Made by a program: the position numbers and the translations under genes
Notes under the pieces: model-generated
Databases searched by the model: none
What the model was told of the DNA's origin: nothing
Seen by the model: only the letters and a program-made list of their open reading frames with translations
Assembly (NCBI RefSeq): GCF_001902145.1
Contig: NZ_MRST01000025.1
Span: 558,001-622,000 of the forward strand
Reading direction: 5' to 3'
Length of the DNA: 64,000 bases
Origin: Pseudomonas fluorescens
Lineage (GTDB): Bacteria; Pseudomonadota; Gammaproteobacteria; Pseudomonadales; Pseudomonadaceae
Part shown: in pieces, positions 16,456 to 25,623 of the stretch
Layout: every line of letters starts with the position of its first letter
Position numbering within the stretch: the stretch's first letter is position 1

Positions 16456-18315
16456 ATGTACCGTTTTTCGTTTCACCGCCCTTTGATTGCTATCAGCCTG
16501 GGGCTGGTTTCCCATTCCGTCAGCGCAGCCCTGCAACCCATAGCCGAAGCACCACTGGCCAGTGACACCGAGCTGCACTGCCACTTCAACCGCGACGCCA
16601 GCACCGACTGCACCACCACCTACCGCTACACGATCCTCAAGTCCAACGGCCGCGAAATGCTCTCGCGCATCGACTTCGACTACTCCGAAGCCGACACCTT
16701 TGAAGTGATCAGCGCACAGTCCACTCAGCTTGGCGCTAAGCCGGTCGCCCTGGCCGCCACGCAAATCGATACCCGCAGCGCACCCAACCCGGACCAAGGC
16801 TTCAGCCGCGACAAGCAAACCTCCTTGGCCTTCCCCAACCTGCGCGTGGGCACACAGATTCGCTATACGGTGCGCCAGCACTACCCGGCGAAACCGCTGA
16901 TGACCCAGTTCCACTATGTGCTCAAGTTCGGGCCCAGCTCAGCCCGTCGCGATCGCTTCAAGGCACGCTTTACCGCCGAACGGCCAATCCAGTGGCGCAG
17001 CGAATGGTTCGACGGTTTCAAGGTAACGCCTTCGAGCAACGGCAAGACCCTGGACGTGGCGCTTAAAGCGCCGATCTACCTCAACTACATCAATGAATCC
17101 TCCGCTGCCGCCCTGCTGCGCGTCCCACGCTTGGAAGTGGGCAGCGCCGTGGACCGCCAGGCGTACTTCGGTGATTTCGCCCAGCGTTACAACCAGATCC
17201 TCGGCGCCACGCTGCCAGCGCAAGCCGCTGCCGCAGTCGTCGCCGCACGCAGCTTGGCGCCGGCGGAGCAAGTCGCTGCGCTGATGCAGCACATCAATGA
17301 TCACTACCGCTACCTGGGTGACTGGCGTGCGACCGAGCGGGGCTATGTGCCCTTCAGCCTCGCGGAAATCGAGCAGCACGGCTACGGCGACTGCAAGGAC
17401 CTGGCGACCCTGCTGACGGCCATGCTCAAGGCCAGTGGCATCAAGGCTGAGACCGCATGGGTCAGCCGTGGCGACGTAGCCGATGCCTTGCTGATTCCCG
17501 GCACCCAGGCGCCGAACCACGCCATCGTGCGTGCCGAAGTGAATGGCCAGGTGTGGTGGCTTGACCCGACCAACCCGGTCTTCGCCCCTGGCCAGACCAT
17601 GCCCGATATTCAGGACCGCTGGGTGCTGGTCAGCGATGCCCAGGGCCAGGTGCGTGAAGAACACATCCCACTGGAGCGCCCCGAAGTCTCGATACGCCTG
17701 GACAAACAGGTGCAGTTCGGCGCGCAGGGCGATGGCGCCGTCGAGGCCACCGTCACCTTCAGCCGCCTGCCGCTGATGCAACTGAGCGTCGCTGACCGCC
17801 AGCAAGGCACCACCGCCACCGACCAGAACATCTGCGCCAACTTCGGCAACGACATCAGCGACTGCCAGATCACCCGCGAACCCAGCGGATTTGTGGTGCA
17901 CGACGGCTATAACGTCACCGCCCGCATGAACGATCAACGCGCCCTGGAAAAACTGGCCAACGACTATGTCTACACCGACCCGTCCTTGAAAGACCGTTGG
18001 GAAGGCTACATCAACTATCGCCGCCAAGGGCAACAGGCCGACCTCTACCTGGGCAACCCAGAGACCTACGACTACACCTACACCCTGGCAGGCGGGAAGA
18101 TGGAGAAAGCTATCCCCGGCTGCAAGGTGCGCTCGCCCTGGTACGACCTTGACCTGGACGGAAAGCTGGAGGAGGGCTCGCTGCGCTATCACTATCGCCT
18201 GAGCCAGAAAAAGCGCTGGCTGACCCATGCCGAGGTCACCAGCGATGCGTTCGGCAAGATGATTGAAGAGGCTCGTGCCTGTGCCGAGCAGGTGCATCAG
18301 GTAGTAAAGCTCTAG
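16456..18315 (+). CDS. DUF3857/transglutaminase-like exported protein
   Basis: The 619-residue protein starts with a signal peptide (YRFSFHRPLIAISLGLVSHS, cleavage near VSA). A DUF3857 beta domain follows and then a transglutaminase-like core with the Cys-His-Asp triad: GYGDCKDLATLL, PNHAIVRAEV and WWLDPTNPV. A C-terminal beta-rich region completes it. Such proteins act in the periplasm as peptidase-like or amide-forming enzymes, with unknown substrates. GAGG lies close before the ATG at 16456. It appears to be transcribed alone and is followed by a REPIN. Confidence 0.85.
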   Translation: MYRFSFHRPLIAISLGLVSHSVSAALQPIAEAPLASDTELHCHFNRDASTDCTTTYRYTILKSNGREMLSRIDFDYSEADTFEVISAQSTQLGAKPVALAATQIDTRSAPNPDQGFSRDKQTSLAFPNLRVGTQIRYTVRQHYPAKPLMTQFHYVLKFGPSSARRDRFKARFTAERPIQWRSEWFDGFKVTPSSNGKTLDVALKAPIYLNYINESSAAALLRVPRLEVGSAVDRQAYFGDFAQRYNQILGATLPAQAAAAVVAARSLAPAEQVAALMQHINDHYRYLGDWRATERGYVPFSLAEIEQHGYGDCKDLATLLTAMLKASGIKAETAWVSRGDVADALLIPGTQAPNHAIVRAEVNGQVWWLDPTNPVFAPGQTMPDIQDRWVLVSDAQGQVREEHIPLERPEVSIRLDKQVQFGAQGDGAVEATVTFSRLPLMQLSVADRQQGTTATDQNICANFGNDISDCQITREPSGFVVHDGYNVTARMNDQRALEKLANDYVYTDPSLKDRWEGYINYRRQGQQADLYLGNPETYDYTYTLAGGKMEKAIPGCKVRSPWYDLDLDGKLEEGSLRYHYRLSQKKRWLTHAEVTSDAFGKMIEEARACAEQVHQVVKL

Positions 18316-18342
18316 ACTGTCCCTGACACACCACGGTCAAAA

Positions 18343-18430
18343 TGTGGGAGCTGGCTTGCCTGCGATGACGGCCGGTCAGCTTGCACATCAGTGACTGACA
18401 CAACGCCATCGCAGGCAAGCCAGTTCCCAC
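18343..18430. repeat. REPIN (GTGGGAGCTGG-type)
   Basis: Inverted REPs (TGTGGGAGCTGGCTTGCC and GGCAAGCCAGTTCCCAC) lie between two convergent genes. Confidence 0.9.
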
Positions 18431-18447
18431 CTGTTAATCCGTGTTCG

Positions 18448-19341
18448 TCAGTGGGATTCGCCGAGCAACAAGCCCTGCTCCCGCGCGCACAACTCCACCA
18501 CATAATCCCACAACACCCGCAACCGCACCGACTTGTGCAGCTCCCGGCGCGAGCTGATCCAATAGCTGCGCTGGATACCCTCCGCCGGCAGCAACGGCAC
18601 CAACTCTCCATCCCCAGCCGCCATGAAACATGGCAACACCGCAATGCCCAACCCCGAACGCGCCGCCTGGTGCTGGGCGATCACGCTGGTGCTGTGGAAC
18701 ACCACCTTGGGGTTACGGCAGAAGCTGTTGAGGAGCTTCAGTTCCTGGCTGAACAGCAGGTCATCGACATAATCGATCCAGGCATGGGCAGCGAGGTCTT
18801 CACGTTTTTCGATCGGTGGGTTGCGTGCCAGGTAGGCACGGCTGGCGTACAGCGCCAGGCGGTAGTCGGTAAGTTTGCGCGTCACCAGTTGATCGGCGCT
18901 GGGGCGTTCCAGGTGAATACTGATCTCCGCTTCGCGATTGAGGATGCTGACAAAGCGCGGCACCGCAACCAGCTCCACCTCCAATCCTGGATAGCGTTCA
19001 AACAACCCGCCCATGCGCGCGGCCAGAAACATCACGCCCAGCCCTTCGGCTACGCCAAGGCGAATCTTGCCCAGGGGCGCCGCAGAGTGGGTGAGCTCGT
19101 CTTCGGCCAGCAGTGCCACATTTTCCATAGCCTCGGCATGTTTGAGCAATGCTTCGCCGGCAGGCGTCAGTTCATAGCCCTGGGCGTGCTGCACAAACAG
19201 CGCCGTGCCGAGGCTTTTCTCGATGGCGTCGATATGCCGCGCCACGGTGGCATGCGTGGTTTTCAGGCGTTGGGCGGCGGTGAGCAGGCGGCCACTGCGC
19301 TGCAACTCGAGAAAAAACCGCAGGTCATTCCAGTCGAACAT
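18448..19341 (-). CDS. LysR family transcriptional regulator
   Basis: This 297-residue LysR-type regulator starts with the winged HTH MFDWNDLRFFLELQRSGRLL and AAQRLKTTHATVARHIDAIE. A periplasmic-binding-protein-like effector domain follows (GKIRLGVAEGLGVMFLAARM onward). It is divergent from the GMC oxidoreductase gene, with two AAAACTAACA direct repeats 21 bp apart between them. It probably controls the oxidoreductase and perhaps the transporter beyond. The effector is unknown. Confidence 0.9.
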   Translation of the reverse strand: MFDWNDLRFFLELQRSGRLLTAAQRLKTTHATVARHIDAIEKSLGTALFVQHAQGYELTPAGEALLKHAEAMENVALLAEDELTHSAAPLGKIRLGVAEGLGVMFLAARMGGLFERYPGLEVELVAVPRFVSILNREAEISIHLERPSADQLVTRKLTDYRLALYASRAYLARNPPIEKREDLAAHAWIDYVDDLLFSQELKLLNSFCRNPKVVFHSTSVIAQHQAARSGLGIAVLPCFMAAGDGELVPLLPAEGIQRSYWISSRRELHKSVRLRVLWDYVVELCAREQGLLLGESH

Positions 19342-19398
19342 ATCGCCTCCAGAGCCTGGGCCAGCCGGCGTTGTTTAAAAACGCACAGCGGGTGGGTA

Positions 19399-19429
19399 AA
19401 AACTAACATTTTTAAGACGAAAACTAACA
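19399..19429. promoter_or_regulatory. Direct repeats AAAACTAACA, 21 bp apart
   Basis: AAAACTAACA occurs at 19399..19408 and 19420..19429, exactly two helical turns apart, in the gap between the LysR and GMC oxidoreductase genes. The position suggests binding of a dimeric regulator to one face of the DNA. Confidence 0.5.
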
Positions 19430-19469
19430 ACTAGGATGGGCCCAATAAGAAAAACAAGCGAGACCCCAG

Positions 19470-21137
19470 ATGCCCAATGCAACTGCTGAATACGATTACA
19501 TCGTCGTCGGCGCCGGCCCTGCCGGATGCCTGCTGGCCAATCGTCTGTCCGCCAACCCGGCTCACCGTGTCCTGCTGCTGGAAGCCGGTGGCCGCGACAA
19601 CTACCCCTGGATCCATATCCCCGTCGGCTACCTGTTCTGCATCGGCAACCCACGCACCGACTGGTGCTTCAAGACCCAATCCCAAGCCGGCCTGCAGGGG
19701 CGCGCCTTGAGTTACCCGCGGGGCAAAGTGCTGGGCGGCTGCTCGTCCATCAACGGCATGATCTATATGCGCGGCCAGGCTCAGGACTACGATGGCTGGG
19801 CAGCGGCGGGCAACGCGGGCTGGGCCTGGAAAGACGTGCTGCCACTGTTCAAACAGAGCGAAAACCATTTTGCCGGCGGCTCTGAATTCCACAGCGAGGG
19901 CGGCGAATGGCGCGTCGAGCAACAGCGGCTGTCGTGGCCGATCCTCGATGCGTTTCGTGAGGCGGCGGCCCAGAGCGGCATCGCTAATATCAATGACTTC
20001 AACCAGGGCGATAACGAGGGCTGCGGCTACTTCCAGGTCAACCAGAAAGCCGGTGTGCGCTGGAATGCGGCGAAGGCGTTTCTCAAACCGATCCGCCAGC
20101 GGCCTAACCTCACCGTGCTGACCGATGTCGAGGTGAACCGTGTGCTGTTGGAAAACGGCCGCGCCTCGCAGGTGCTCGGGCGTCAACACGGCCAGTCAAT
20201 GAGCTGGAAGGCGCGCAAGGAGATCGTATTGTGCGCTGGCTCCGTGGGTTCGCCGGGCATTCTGCAACGCTCGGGGATCGGCCCTTCCCACGTGCTCAAG
20301 CCATTGGGTATTGACGTGGTGCATGAACTGCCAGGCGTTGGCGGCAACCTGCAAGACCACCTGCAACTGCGCCTGATCTACAAGCTGGAAAATGCCCGCA
20401 CCCTGAACCAGATCGCCGGCACATTGTGGGGCAAGATGGGCATGGGCCTGCGCTACCTGTACGATCGCAGCGGCCCGCTGTCGATGGCGCCCAGCCAGCT
20501 CGGCGCATTTGCCCGCTCCGGCCCGGAGCAGACCTCGGCCAACCTGCAATACCATGTGCAGCCACTGTCCCTGGAGCGCTTTGGCGAACCGTTGCACGGC
20601 TTCCCGGCATTTACCGCGTCGGTCTGCGACCTGCGCCCGCAAAGTCGCGGCCGGGTGGATATTGGTTCGGCCAACCCGGCGGATGCACCGCTGATACAAC
20701 CCAATTACCTCAGCCACCCCGAAGACTTGCGTGTGGCCGCCGACGCTATTCGCCTGACCCGGCGCATCGTCGCCGCTCCGGCCCTGAGCCAGTTCAAACC
20801 GGTGGAATACCTGCCCGGCGAAGCCCTGCAAACTGAAGAACAACTGCACGAGGCAGCCGCACGGATCGGCACCACGATTTTCCATCCGGTGGGCACCTGC
20901 CGCATGGGCGATGACAAAGATGCCGTGGTCGACAGCCAGCTGCGCGTACACGGCATTCCCGGCCTGCGCATTGCCGATGCGTCGATCATGCCGCGCATCA
21001 CCTCCGGCAATACCTGCTCACCCACGCTGATGATCGCGGAGAAGGCCGCCCAACTGATCCTTTCACCGACTACTGTAGGAGCGAGCTTGCTCGCGAAAAC
21101 CCCACCAGCACCGCGCACTACAGGGCACCCCGCGTAA
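19470..21137 (+). CDS. GMC family FAD-dependent oxidoreductase (choline dehydrogenase-like)
   Basis: The 555-residue flavoprotein opens with the FAD-binding fold (YDYIVVGAGPAGCLLANRLS and VLLLEAG). The GMC signatures follow: YPRGKVLGGCSSINGMIYMR and CAGSVGSPGILQRSGIGP. The catalytic His region reads GTTIFHPVGTCRMGDD, and the C-terminal signature is NTCSPTLMIAEKAA. It oxidises an alcohol, but the substrate is not evident. About 20 C-terminal residues beginning VGASLLAKT and the stop codon come from a REPIN (21074..21173), so the original end has been replaced. Control by the divergent LysR protein is likely. Confidence 0.92.
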   Translation: MPNATAEYDYIVVGAGPAGCLLANRLSANPAHRVLLLEAGGRDNYPWIHIPVGYLFCIGNPRTDWCFKTQSQAGLQGRALSYPRGKVLGGCSSINGMIYMRGQAQDYDGWAAAGNAGWAWKDVLPLFKQSENHFAGGSEFHSEGGEWRVEQQRLSWPILDAFREAAAQSGIANINDFNQGDNEGCGYFQVNQKAGVRWNAAKAFLKPIRQRPNLTVLTDVEVNRVLLENGRASQVLGRQHGQSMSWKARKEIVLCAGSVGSPGILQRSGIGPSHVLKPLGIDVVHELPGVGGNLQDHLQLRLIYKLENARTLNQIAGTLWGKMGMGLRYLYDRSGPLSMAPSQLGAFARSGPEQTSANLQYHVQPLSLERFGEPLHGFPAFTASVCDLRPQSRGRVDIGSANPADAPLIQPNYLSHPEDLRVAADAIRLTRRIVAAPALSQFKPVEYLPGEALQTEEQLHEAAARIGTTIFHPVGTCRMGDDKDAVVDSQLRVHGIPGLRIADASIMPRITSGNTCSPTLMIAEKAAQLILSPTTVGASLLAKTPPAPRTTGHPA

Positions 21138-21173
21138 CACTTGACGATTTTCGCGAGCAAGCTCGCTCCTACA
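21074..21173. repeat. REPIN, 100 bp, overlapping the end of the GMC oxidoreductase gene
   Basis: Inverted REPs with TGTAGGAGCGAGCTTGCTCG ends enclose a spacer containing GCGTAACACTTGACG. The first REP and half of the spacer are translated as the oxidoreductase C-terminus; the stop codon TAA lies at 21135..21137 in the spacer. Confidence 0.95.
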
Positions 21174-21250
21174 TGAAGTTGAAAAACACCGGCGCCGAGA
21201 TTGGCGCCGACAGTGGAACAACAATAAATAATCACTGTGAGGGACACCCG

Positions 21251-22873
21251 ATGTCAGAACATGCTCAACCCCTGGGCTCGGCGGCCAGTGCAAGTACCGC
21301 CAACGAATCAAGAAAGGTCATCTTCGCCTCCTCCCTGGGGACGGTGTTCGAGTGGTATGACTTTTTCCTCTACGGCGCCCTGGCGGCGGTGATCAGCAAG
21401 CAGTTCTTTGCCGGGGTCAACGACACCACGGCGTTTATCTTTGCCTTGATGGCCTTCGCCGCCGGTTTTGTAGTGCGGCCATTCGGTGCTCTGGTGTTCG
21501 GCCGCCTGGGCGATATGATCGGGCGCAAGTACACCTTCCTCGTGACCATCATCCTGATGGGTGTGGCAACCTTCTGCGTCGGGTTACTGCCAACCTACGC
21601 CAGCATCGGCATTGCCGCGCCGATCATCCTCATTGTGCTGCGCATGCTGCAGGGCCTGGCGCTGGGCGGTGAGTACGGTGGCGCCGCCACCTACGTGGCC
21701 GAGCATGCGCCACCGGGCAAGCGCGGCCTGCACACCAGCTGGATTCAATCCACCGCCACCCTTGGCCTGCTCTTGTCGTTGCTGGTGGTGCTGGCCTGCC
21801 GTTACTTCACCGGCGACCAATTCGAAGTGTGGGGCTGGCGCATTCCGTTCCTGTTTTCCATCGTGCTGCTGGGCATCTCGACCTGGATCCGCATGAGCCT
21901 GCACGAATCGCCCGCCTTCTTGAAAATGAAAGAGGAAGGCAAGGCCTGCAAGGCGCCGATTCGCGAGTCCTTCGGCAAGTGGGAAAACCTCAAGGTGGTG
22001 CTGATCGCCCTGTTCAGCATCAACGGCGGGCAGGCGGTGACCTTCTACGCGGCGCAGTTTTATGTGCTGTTCTTCCTCACCCAGTTCCTGCGCATGGACC
22101 CGGCCCTGGCCAATATGCTGTTGATCATCAGCGTGGTGATCGGCGCGCCGTTCTTTATCCTGTTTGGCTGGCTGTCGGACAAGGTCGGGCGCAAGCCGGT
22201 GCTGATGCTCGGCCTGCTGCTGGCGACCGCGCTGTACTTCCCGATCTTCAAGGGCCTGGCGCACTACACCAACCCCGCAATGGACCAGGCCAGCCAACAG
22301 GCACCGATCACCGTGCTGGCCGACCCGGCCACCTGCACCTTCCAGTTCGACCCAGTGGGCAAGGCTCGTTTTGACAGCCCCTGCGACAAGGTCAAGACCT
22401 TCCTGGTCAAACAAGGCCTGCCCTACAGCAGCGCCGCCGCCCCTGCAGGCAGCCCGGTGCAAGTGAGCGTCGGCGATGTGCGTATCGACGGTTTTGATGA
22501 AGCGGCCCTGCGTGGCGCCGTGGCCCTGGCCGGCTATCCATCATCGGCGGACGTGGCCCAGGTCAACAAGTTGATGGTGGTGGTGCTGATCGTGGTGCTG
22601 ATCTTCATCGCCGCCATGTGCTACGGGCCTTTGGCGGCGCTGATGGTGGAGCTGTTTCCGACGCGCATCCGCTACACCTCGATGTCCCTGCCCTACCATA
22701 TCGGTAACGGCTGGTTTGGCGGGTTCCTGCCGACGGTGTCGTTTGCCTTGGTGGTGTACACCGGCGATATCTTTTATGGGTTGTGGTACCCGGTGGTGGT
22801 GACGGGCGTGAGCCTGATCGTCGGGTTGTTCTGCCTCAAGGAAACCCGGCATGTGGATATCGAAAACAACTGA
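21251..22873 (+). CDS. MFS transporter, metabolite:H+ symporter (MHS) type
   Basis: The 540-residue transporter has about 12 membrane helices with MHS-type signatures: SSLGTVFEWYDFFLYGALAA, RPFGALVFGRLGDMIGRKYT and GLALGGEYGGAATYVAEHAP. A long hydrophilic insert of about 90 residues, with two cysteines, interrupts the second half before the helices starting LMVVVLIVVLIFIAAMC. The family takes up organic acids with protons; the solute is unknown. AGGG precedes the ATG at 21251. It follows the GMC oxidoreductase behind a REPIN, which suggests uptake and oxidation of one substrate. Confidence 0.9.
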   Translation: MSEHAQPLGSAASASTANESRKVIFASSLGTVFEWYDFFLYGALAAVISKQFFAGVNDTTAFIFALMAFAAGFVVRPFGALVFGRLGDMIGRKYTFLVTIILMGVATFCVGLLPTYASIGIAAPIILIVLRMLQGLALGGEYGGAATYVAEHAPPGKRGLHTSWIQSTATLGLLLSLLVVLACRYFTGDQFEVWGWRIPFLFSIVLLGISTWIRMSLHESPAFLKMKEEGKACKAPIRESFGKWENLKVVLIALFSINGGQAVTFYAAQFYVLFFLTQFLRMDPALANMLLIISVVIGAPFFILFGWLSDKVGRKPVLMLGLLLATALYFPIFKGLAHYTNPAMDQASQQAPITVLADPATCTFQFDPVGKARFDSPCDKVKTFLVKQGLPYSSAAAPAGSPVQVSVGDVRIDGFDEAALRGAVALAGYPSSADVAQVNKLMVVVLIVVLIFIAAMCYGPLAALMVELFPTRIRYTSMSLPYHIGNGWFGGFLPTVSFALVVYTGDIFYGLWYPVVVTGVSLIVGLFCLKETRHVDIENN

Positions 22874-22884
22874 TACCTCTTCCC

Positions 22885-22984
22885 TGTAGGAGCGAGCTTG
22901 CTCGCGAAGGTCGTTAACGATGACGCGGGGAGCCTGGTGCCCCGCGTCGCTCTCAGGTTCTTCGCGAGCAAGCTCGCTCCTACA
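22885..22984. repeat. REPIN, 100 bp
   Basis: The same 100-bp REPIN class as at 3929, in the opposite sense: its reverse complement contains CGTCATCGTTAACG, matching the GTTATCGTTGACG spacer motif. It starts 12 bp after the MHS transporter stop codon. Confidence 0.95.
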
Positions 22985-23094
22985 GGAATATCTGGCGCTC
23001 ACACAAATTGCTGTACATCCATACAGACAACAGTTGCTCAAATCCTTTCAAATAAGCATCCTGCAAGGCATCAACCCGATCTGATGTGATGACC

Positions 23095-25044
23095 ATGCGG
23101 CTGTACCTCTGTGAAAAACCCTCCCAGGCCAAGGATATCGCGGCCGTGCTCGGCGCCAGCCGCCGCGGCGATGGGTGCTGGCTGGGTAATGGAGTCACGG
23201 TCACCTGGTGTATCGGCCACCTGCTGGAAACCGCACCGCCCGACGCCTACGACGCCAAATATAAACGCTGGGTGCTGGCCGACCTGCCGATCGTCCCGGA
23301 AAAATGGAAGATGCTGGTCAAGCCCAAGACAGCCAGCCAATACAAGGCCGTCAAGCGCTTGCTGGGGGAAGCCCAGGAACTGGTGATCGCCACCGACGCC
23401 GACCGCGAAGGCGAGATGATCGCCCGTGAACTGGTGGAGCACTGCCGCTACCGCGGGCCGATCCAGCGGCTGTGGCTGTCGGCACTCGACGACGCCTCCA
23501 TTCGCAAGGCCCTGGCGGCGCTCAAACCCGGTGCAGAAACCTTCAGCCTGTATCACTCGGCCCTGGGGCGCTCGCGCGCCGACTGGCTGATAGGCATGAA
23601 CATGAGCCGCCTGTTTACCCTGCTGGGGCGCCAATCCGGTTACCAGGGCGTTCTCCCGGTAGGCCGGGTGCAAACCCCGACCCTGCGCCTGGTGGTGGAC
23701 CGTGATCGCAGCATCGCCGACTTTGTGCCGGTGGCCTATTGGGCCATTGATGTCGACCTGCGCCACGAGCACATGACCTTCACCGCCCAATGGCGCGCCC
23801 CTGAGGATGCCTGTGACGACCAGGGCCGCTGCCTCAATCCACAACTGGCGCGGGACGCCGCCGACGCCATGCTCAACGCCGCCACGGCGCGGCTGGTGAA
23901 GCTGCGTACCGAACGCATGCGCGAGGTGGCGCCCCTGCCCTTCGACCTCGGCACCTTGCAGGAGATCTGTTCGAAGAAGCTCGGCCTGGGCGCCCAGGAA
24001 ACCCTGGACATCGCCCAATCCCTGTACGAAACCCACAAGGCCATCACCTATCCGCGCAGCGATTGCGGCTACCTGCCGTTGAGCCAGCACACTGAAGCAC
24101 CGAAGATTCTTGCGGCGCTGGGCCGTGCGGACACAGCGGTCAACGAGCTGATGTCGCACATCGACCCCCAGCGCCGCTCACGGGCCTGGAACGACGCCAA
24201 GGTCAGTGCCCACCACGGCATCATCCCCACCGGGGCCGGCAAGGATGTCAGCCAACTGACCGGCAAGCACCGTGCGGTCTATACGCTGATTCGTGCGCGC
24301 TACCTGGCGCAGTTCCTGCCCAACCATGAATACGACCGCACCCAGGCCGATTTCGACTGTGCCGGCCAGGCATTGCGCGCGGTGGGCAAAGTGGTCATCG
24401 AACCGGGCTGGAAACGCGCCTTGCCCGAAGCGCTGGCACCCGCCAAAGGTCGCGAAGCCCCTGCGCCCCAAGCTTTGCCGACGCTGGTGCAGGGCCACGA
24501 CTACGCCGTGGCCAAGGTCAACCTCAAGGACCTGTGGACCCAGCCGCCCAAGCCCTTTACCGAAGGCGACCTGATCAAGGCCATGAAAAACGTCGCCAAG
24601 CTGGTGGAGGACCCGTTGCTCAAGCAAAAACTCAAGGACACCACTGGCATCGGCACCGAGGCCACCCGCGCCGGAATCATCCAGGGCTTGCTGGATCGCG
24701 GTTATCTGGTGAAAAACGGCAAGGCCCTGTCGGCAACCCCGGCCGCGTTCAGCCTGATTGACGCCGTCCCCCGTGCCATCGCCGACCCCGGCACCACCGC
24801 CATCTGGGAACAGGCACTGGACATGGTGCAAAGCGGCGAAATGAGCCTGGAAGAATTCGTCGCCAAGCAAGCGGCGTGGATGAGCAAGCAGGTGGCACGC
24901 TGTAACGGCATGCGCATGACTATCACTGGCCCCGCCAGCCCCACAGGCCGAGGTGCAGCGCCGTGGAAAAAGAAGCGCAATGCCGCCCCACGTAAGGCTG
25001 CTGCCAGCCCCAAACGAGGAAAAAAACCGGCAAATGCGGGATAA
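23095..25044 (+). CDS. topB: DNA topoisomerase III
   Basis: This 649-residue type IA topoisomerase passes single strands through transient breaks and resolves linked chromosomes. It has the TOPRIM domain (MRLYLCEKPSQAKDIAAVLG, ATDADREGEMIARELVEHC) and the active-site region AITYPRSDCGYLP, where the Tyr attacks DNA. GGVQTP-like GRVQTPTLRLVVDRD and TTGIGTEATRAGIIQGLLDR follow, then a basic tail of Lys and Arg. No clear ribosome-binding site is seen. I chose the ATG at 23095 because family members begin MRLYLCEKPSQAKD; another ATG lies at 23086. Confidence 0.95.
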   Translation: MRLYLCEKPSQAKDIAAVLGASRRGDGCWLGNGVTVTWCIGHLLETAPPDAYDAKYKRWVLADLPIVPEKWKMLVKPKTASQYKAVKRLLGEAQELVIATDADREGEMIARELVEHCRYRGPIQRLWLSALDDASIRKALAALKPGAETFSLYHSALGRSRADWLIGMNMSRLFTLLGRQSGYQGVLPVGRVQTPTLRLVVDRDRSIADFVPVAYWAIDVDLRHEHMTFTAQWRAPEDACDDQGRCLNPQLARDAADAMLNAATARLVKLRTERMREVAPLPFDLGTLQEICSKKLGLGAQETLDIAQSLYETHKAITYPRSDCGYLPLSQHTEAPKILAALGRADTAVNELMSHIDPQRRSRAWNDAKVSAHHGIIPTGAGKDVSQLTGKHRAVYTLIRARYLAQFLPNHEYDRTQADFDCAGQALRAVGKVVIEPGWKRALPEALAPAKGREAPAPQALPTLVQGHDYAVAKVNLKDLWTQPPKPFTEGDLIKAMKNVAKLVEDPLLKQKLKDTTGIGTEATRAGIIQGLLDRGYLVKNGKALSATPAAFSLIDAVPRAIADPGTTAIWEQALDMVQSGEMSLEEFVAKQAAWMSKQVARCNGMRMTITGPASPTGRGAAPWKKKRNAAPRKAAASPKRGKKPANAG

Positions 25045-25173
25045 ATACCGAAAAAAACCGGCACATGACGTTTTTCGACAGGTTTAACGCCGCATTGGCC
25101 CTTGCTCCGGCGGGTTCGGTCTAGGATTCTGTAGGGGATCTGGACTACCAACAACAACACCGGAGTGGCCGCC

Positions 25174-25614
25174 ATGAAGACCGTTGCACAACTGCTGAAA
25201 GCCAAGGACCAGAAAAACCAGGACGTCCACACGATCAAATGGGACCACACCGTATTTGAAGCGCTGGTGCGGATGTCCGAGAAAAACGTCGGTGCCTTGC
25301 CAGTGGTCAGGGATGACGTGGTGGTCGGCATCATCAGTGAACGGGATTACGCACGTAAAATCATGCTCAAGGGCCTCTCGTCAGTTACCACCAAGGTCCA
25401 TGAGGTGATGAGCTCGCCGGTGATCACGGTGGATACTCACAAGAGTGTCGAGGAATGCATGAACATCATGACCGACAGTCACCTGCGCCACCTGCCGGTG
25501 GTCGAAGACGGCAAACTGCTGGGCCTGCTGTCTATCGGTGACCTGGTCAAGGAAGCAATTGCCGAACAAGCGGCCTTGATCCAGCAACTGGAACAGTACA
25601 TCCGCGGCGAATAG
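25174..25614 (+). CDS. CBS-domain protein
   Basis: The 146-residue protein consists of two tandem CBS domains: VFEALVRMSEKNVGALPVV with VGIISERDYARKI, and SVEECMNIMTDSHLRHLPVV with LLGLLSIGDLVKEAI. CBS pairs bind adenine nucleotides and usually act as regulatory modules; the partner is unknown. The ATG at 25174 lies eight bases after CGGAG; a GTG nine bases earlier is less likely. A sirtuin gene begins 10 bp after its stop, so they form an operon. This tempts a link through nucleotide sensing, but that is inference. Confidence 0.9.
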   Translation: MKTVAQLLKAKDQKNQDVHTIKWDHTVFEALVRMSEKNVGALPVVRDDVVVGIISERDYARKIMLKGLSSVTTKVHEVMSSPVITVDTHKSVEECMNIMTDSHLRHLPVVEDGKLLGLLSIGDLVKEAIAEQAALIQQLEQYIRGE

Positions 25615-25623
25615 GGGGAACCC

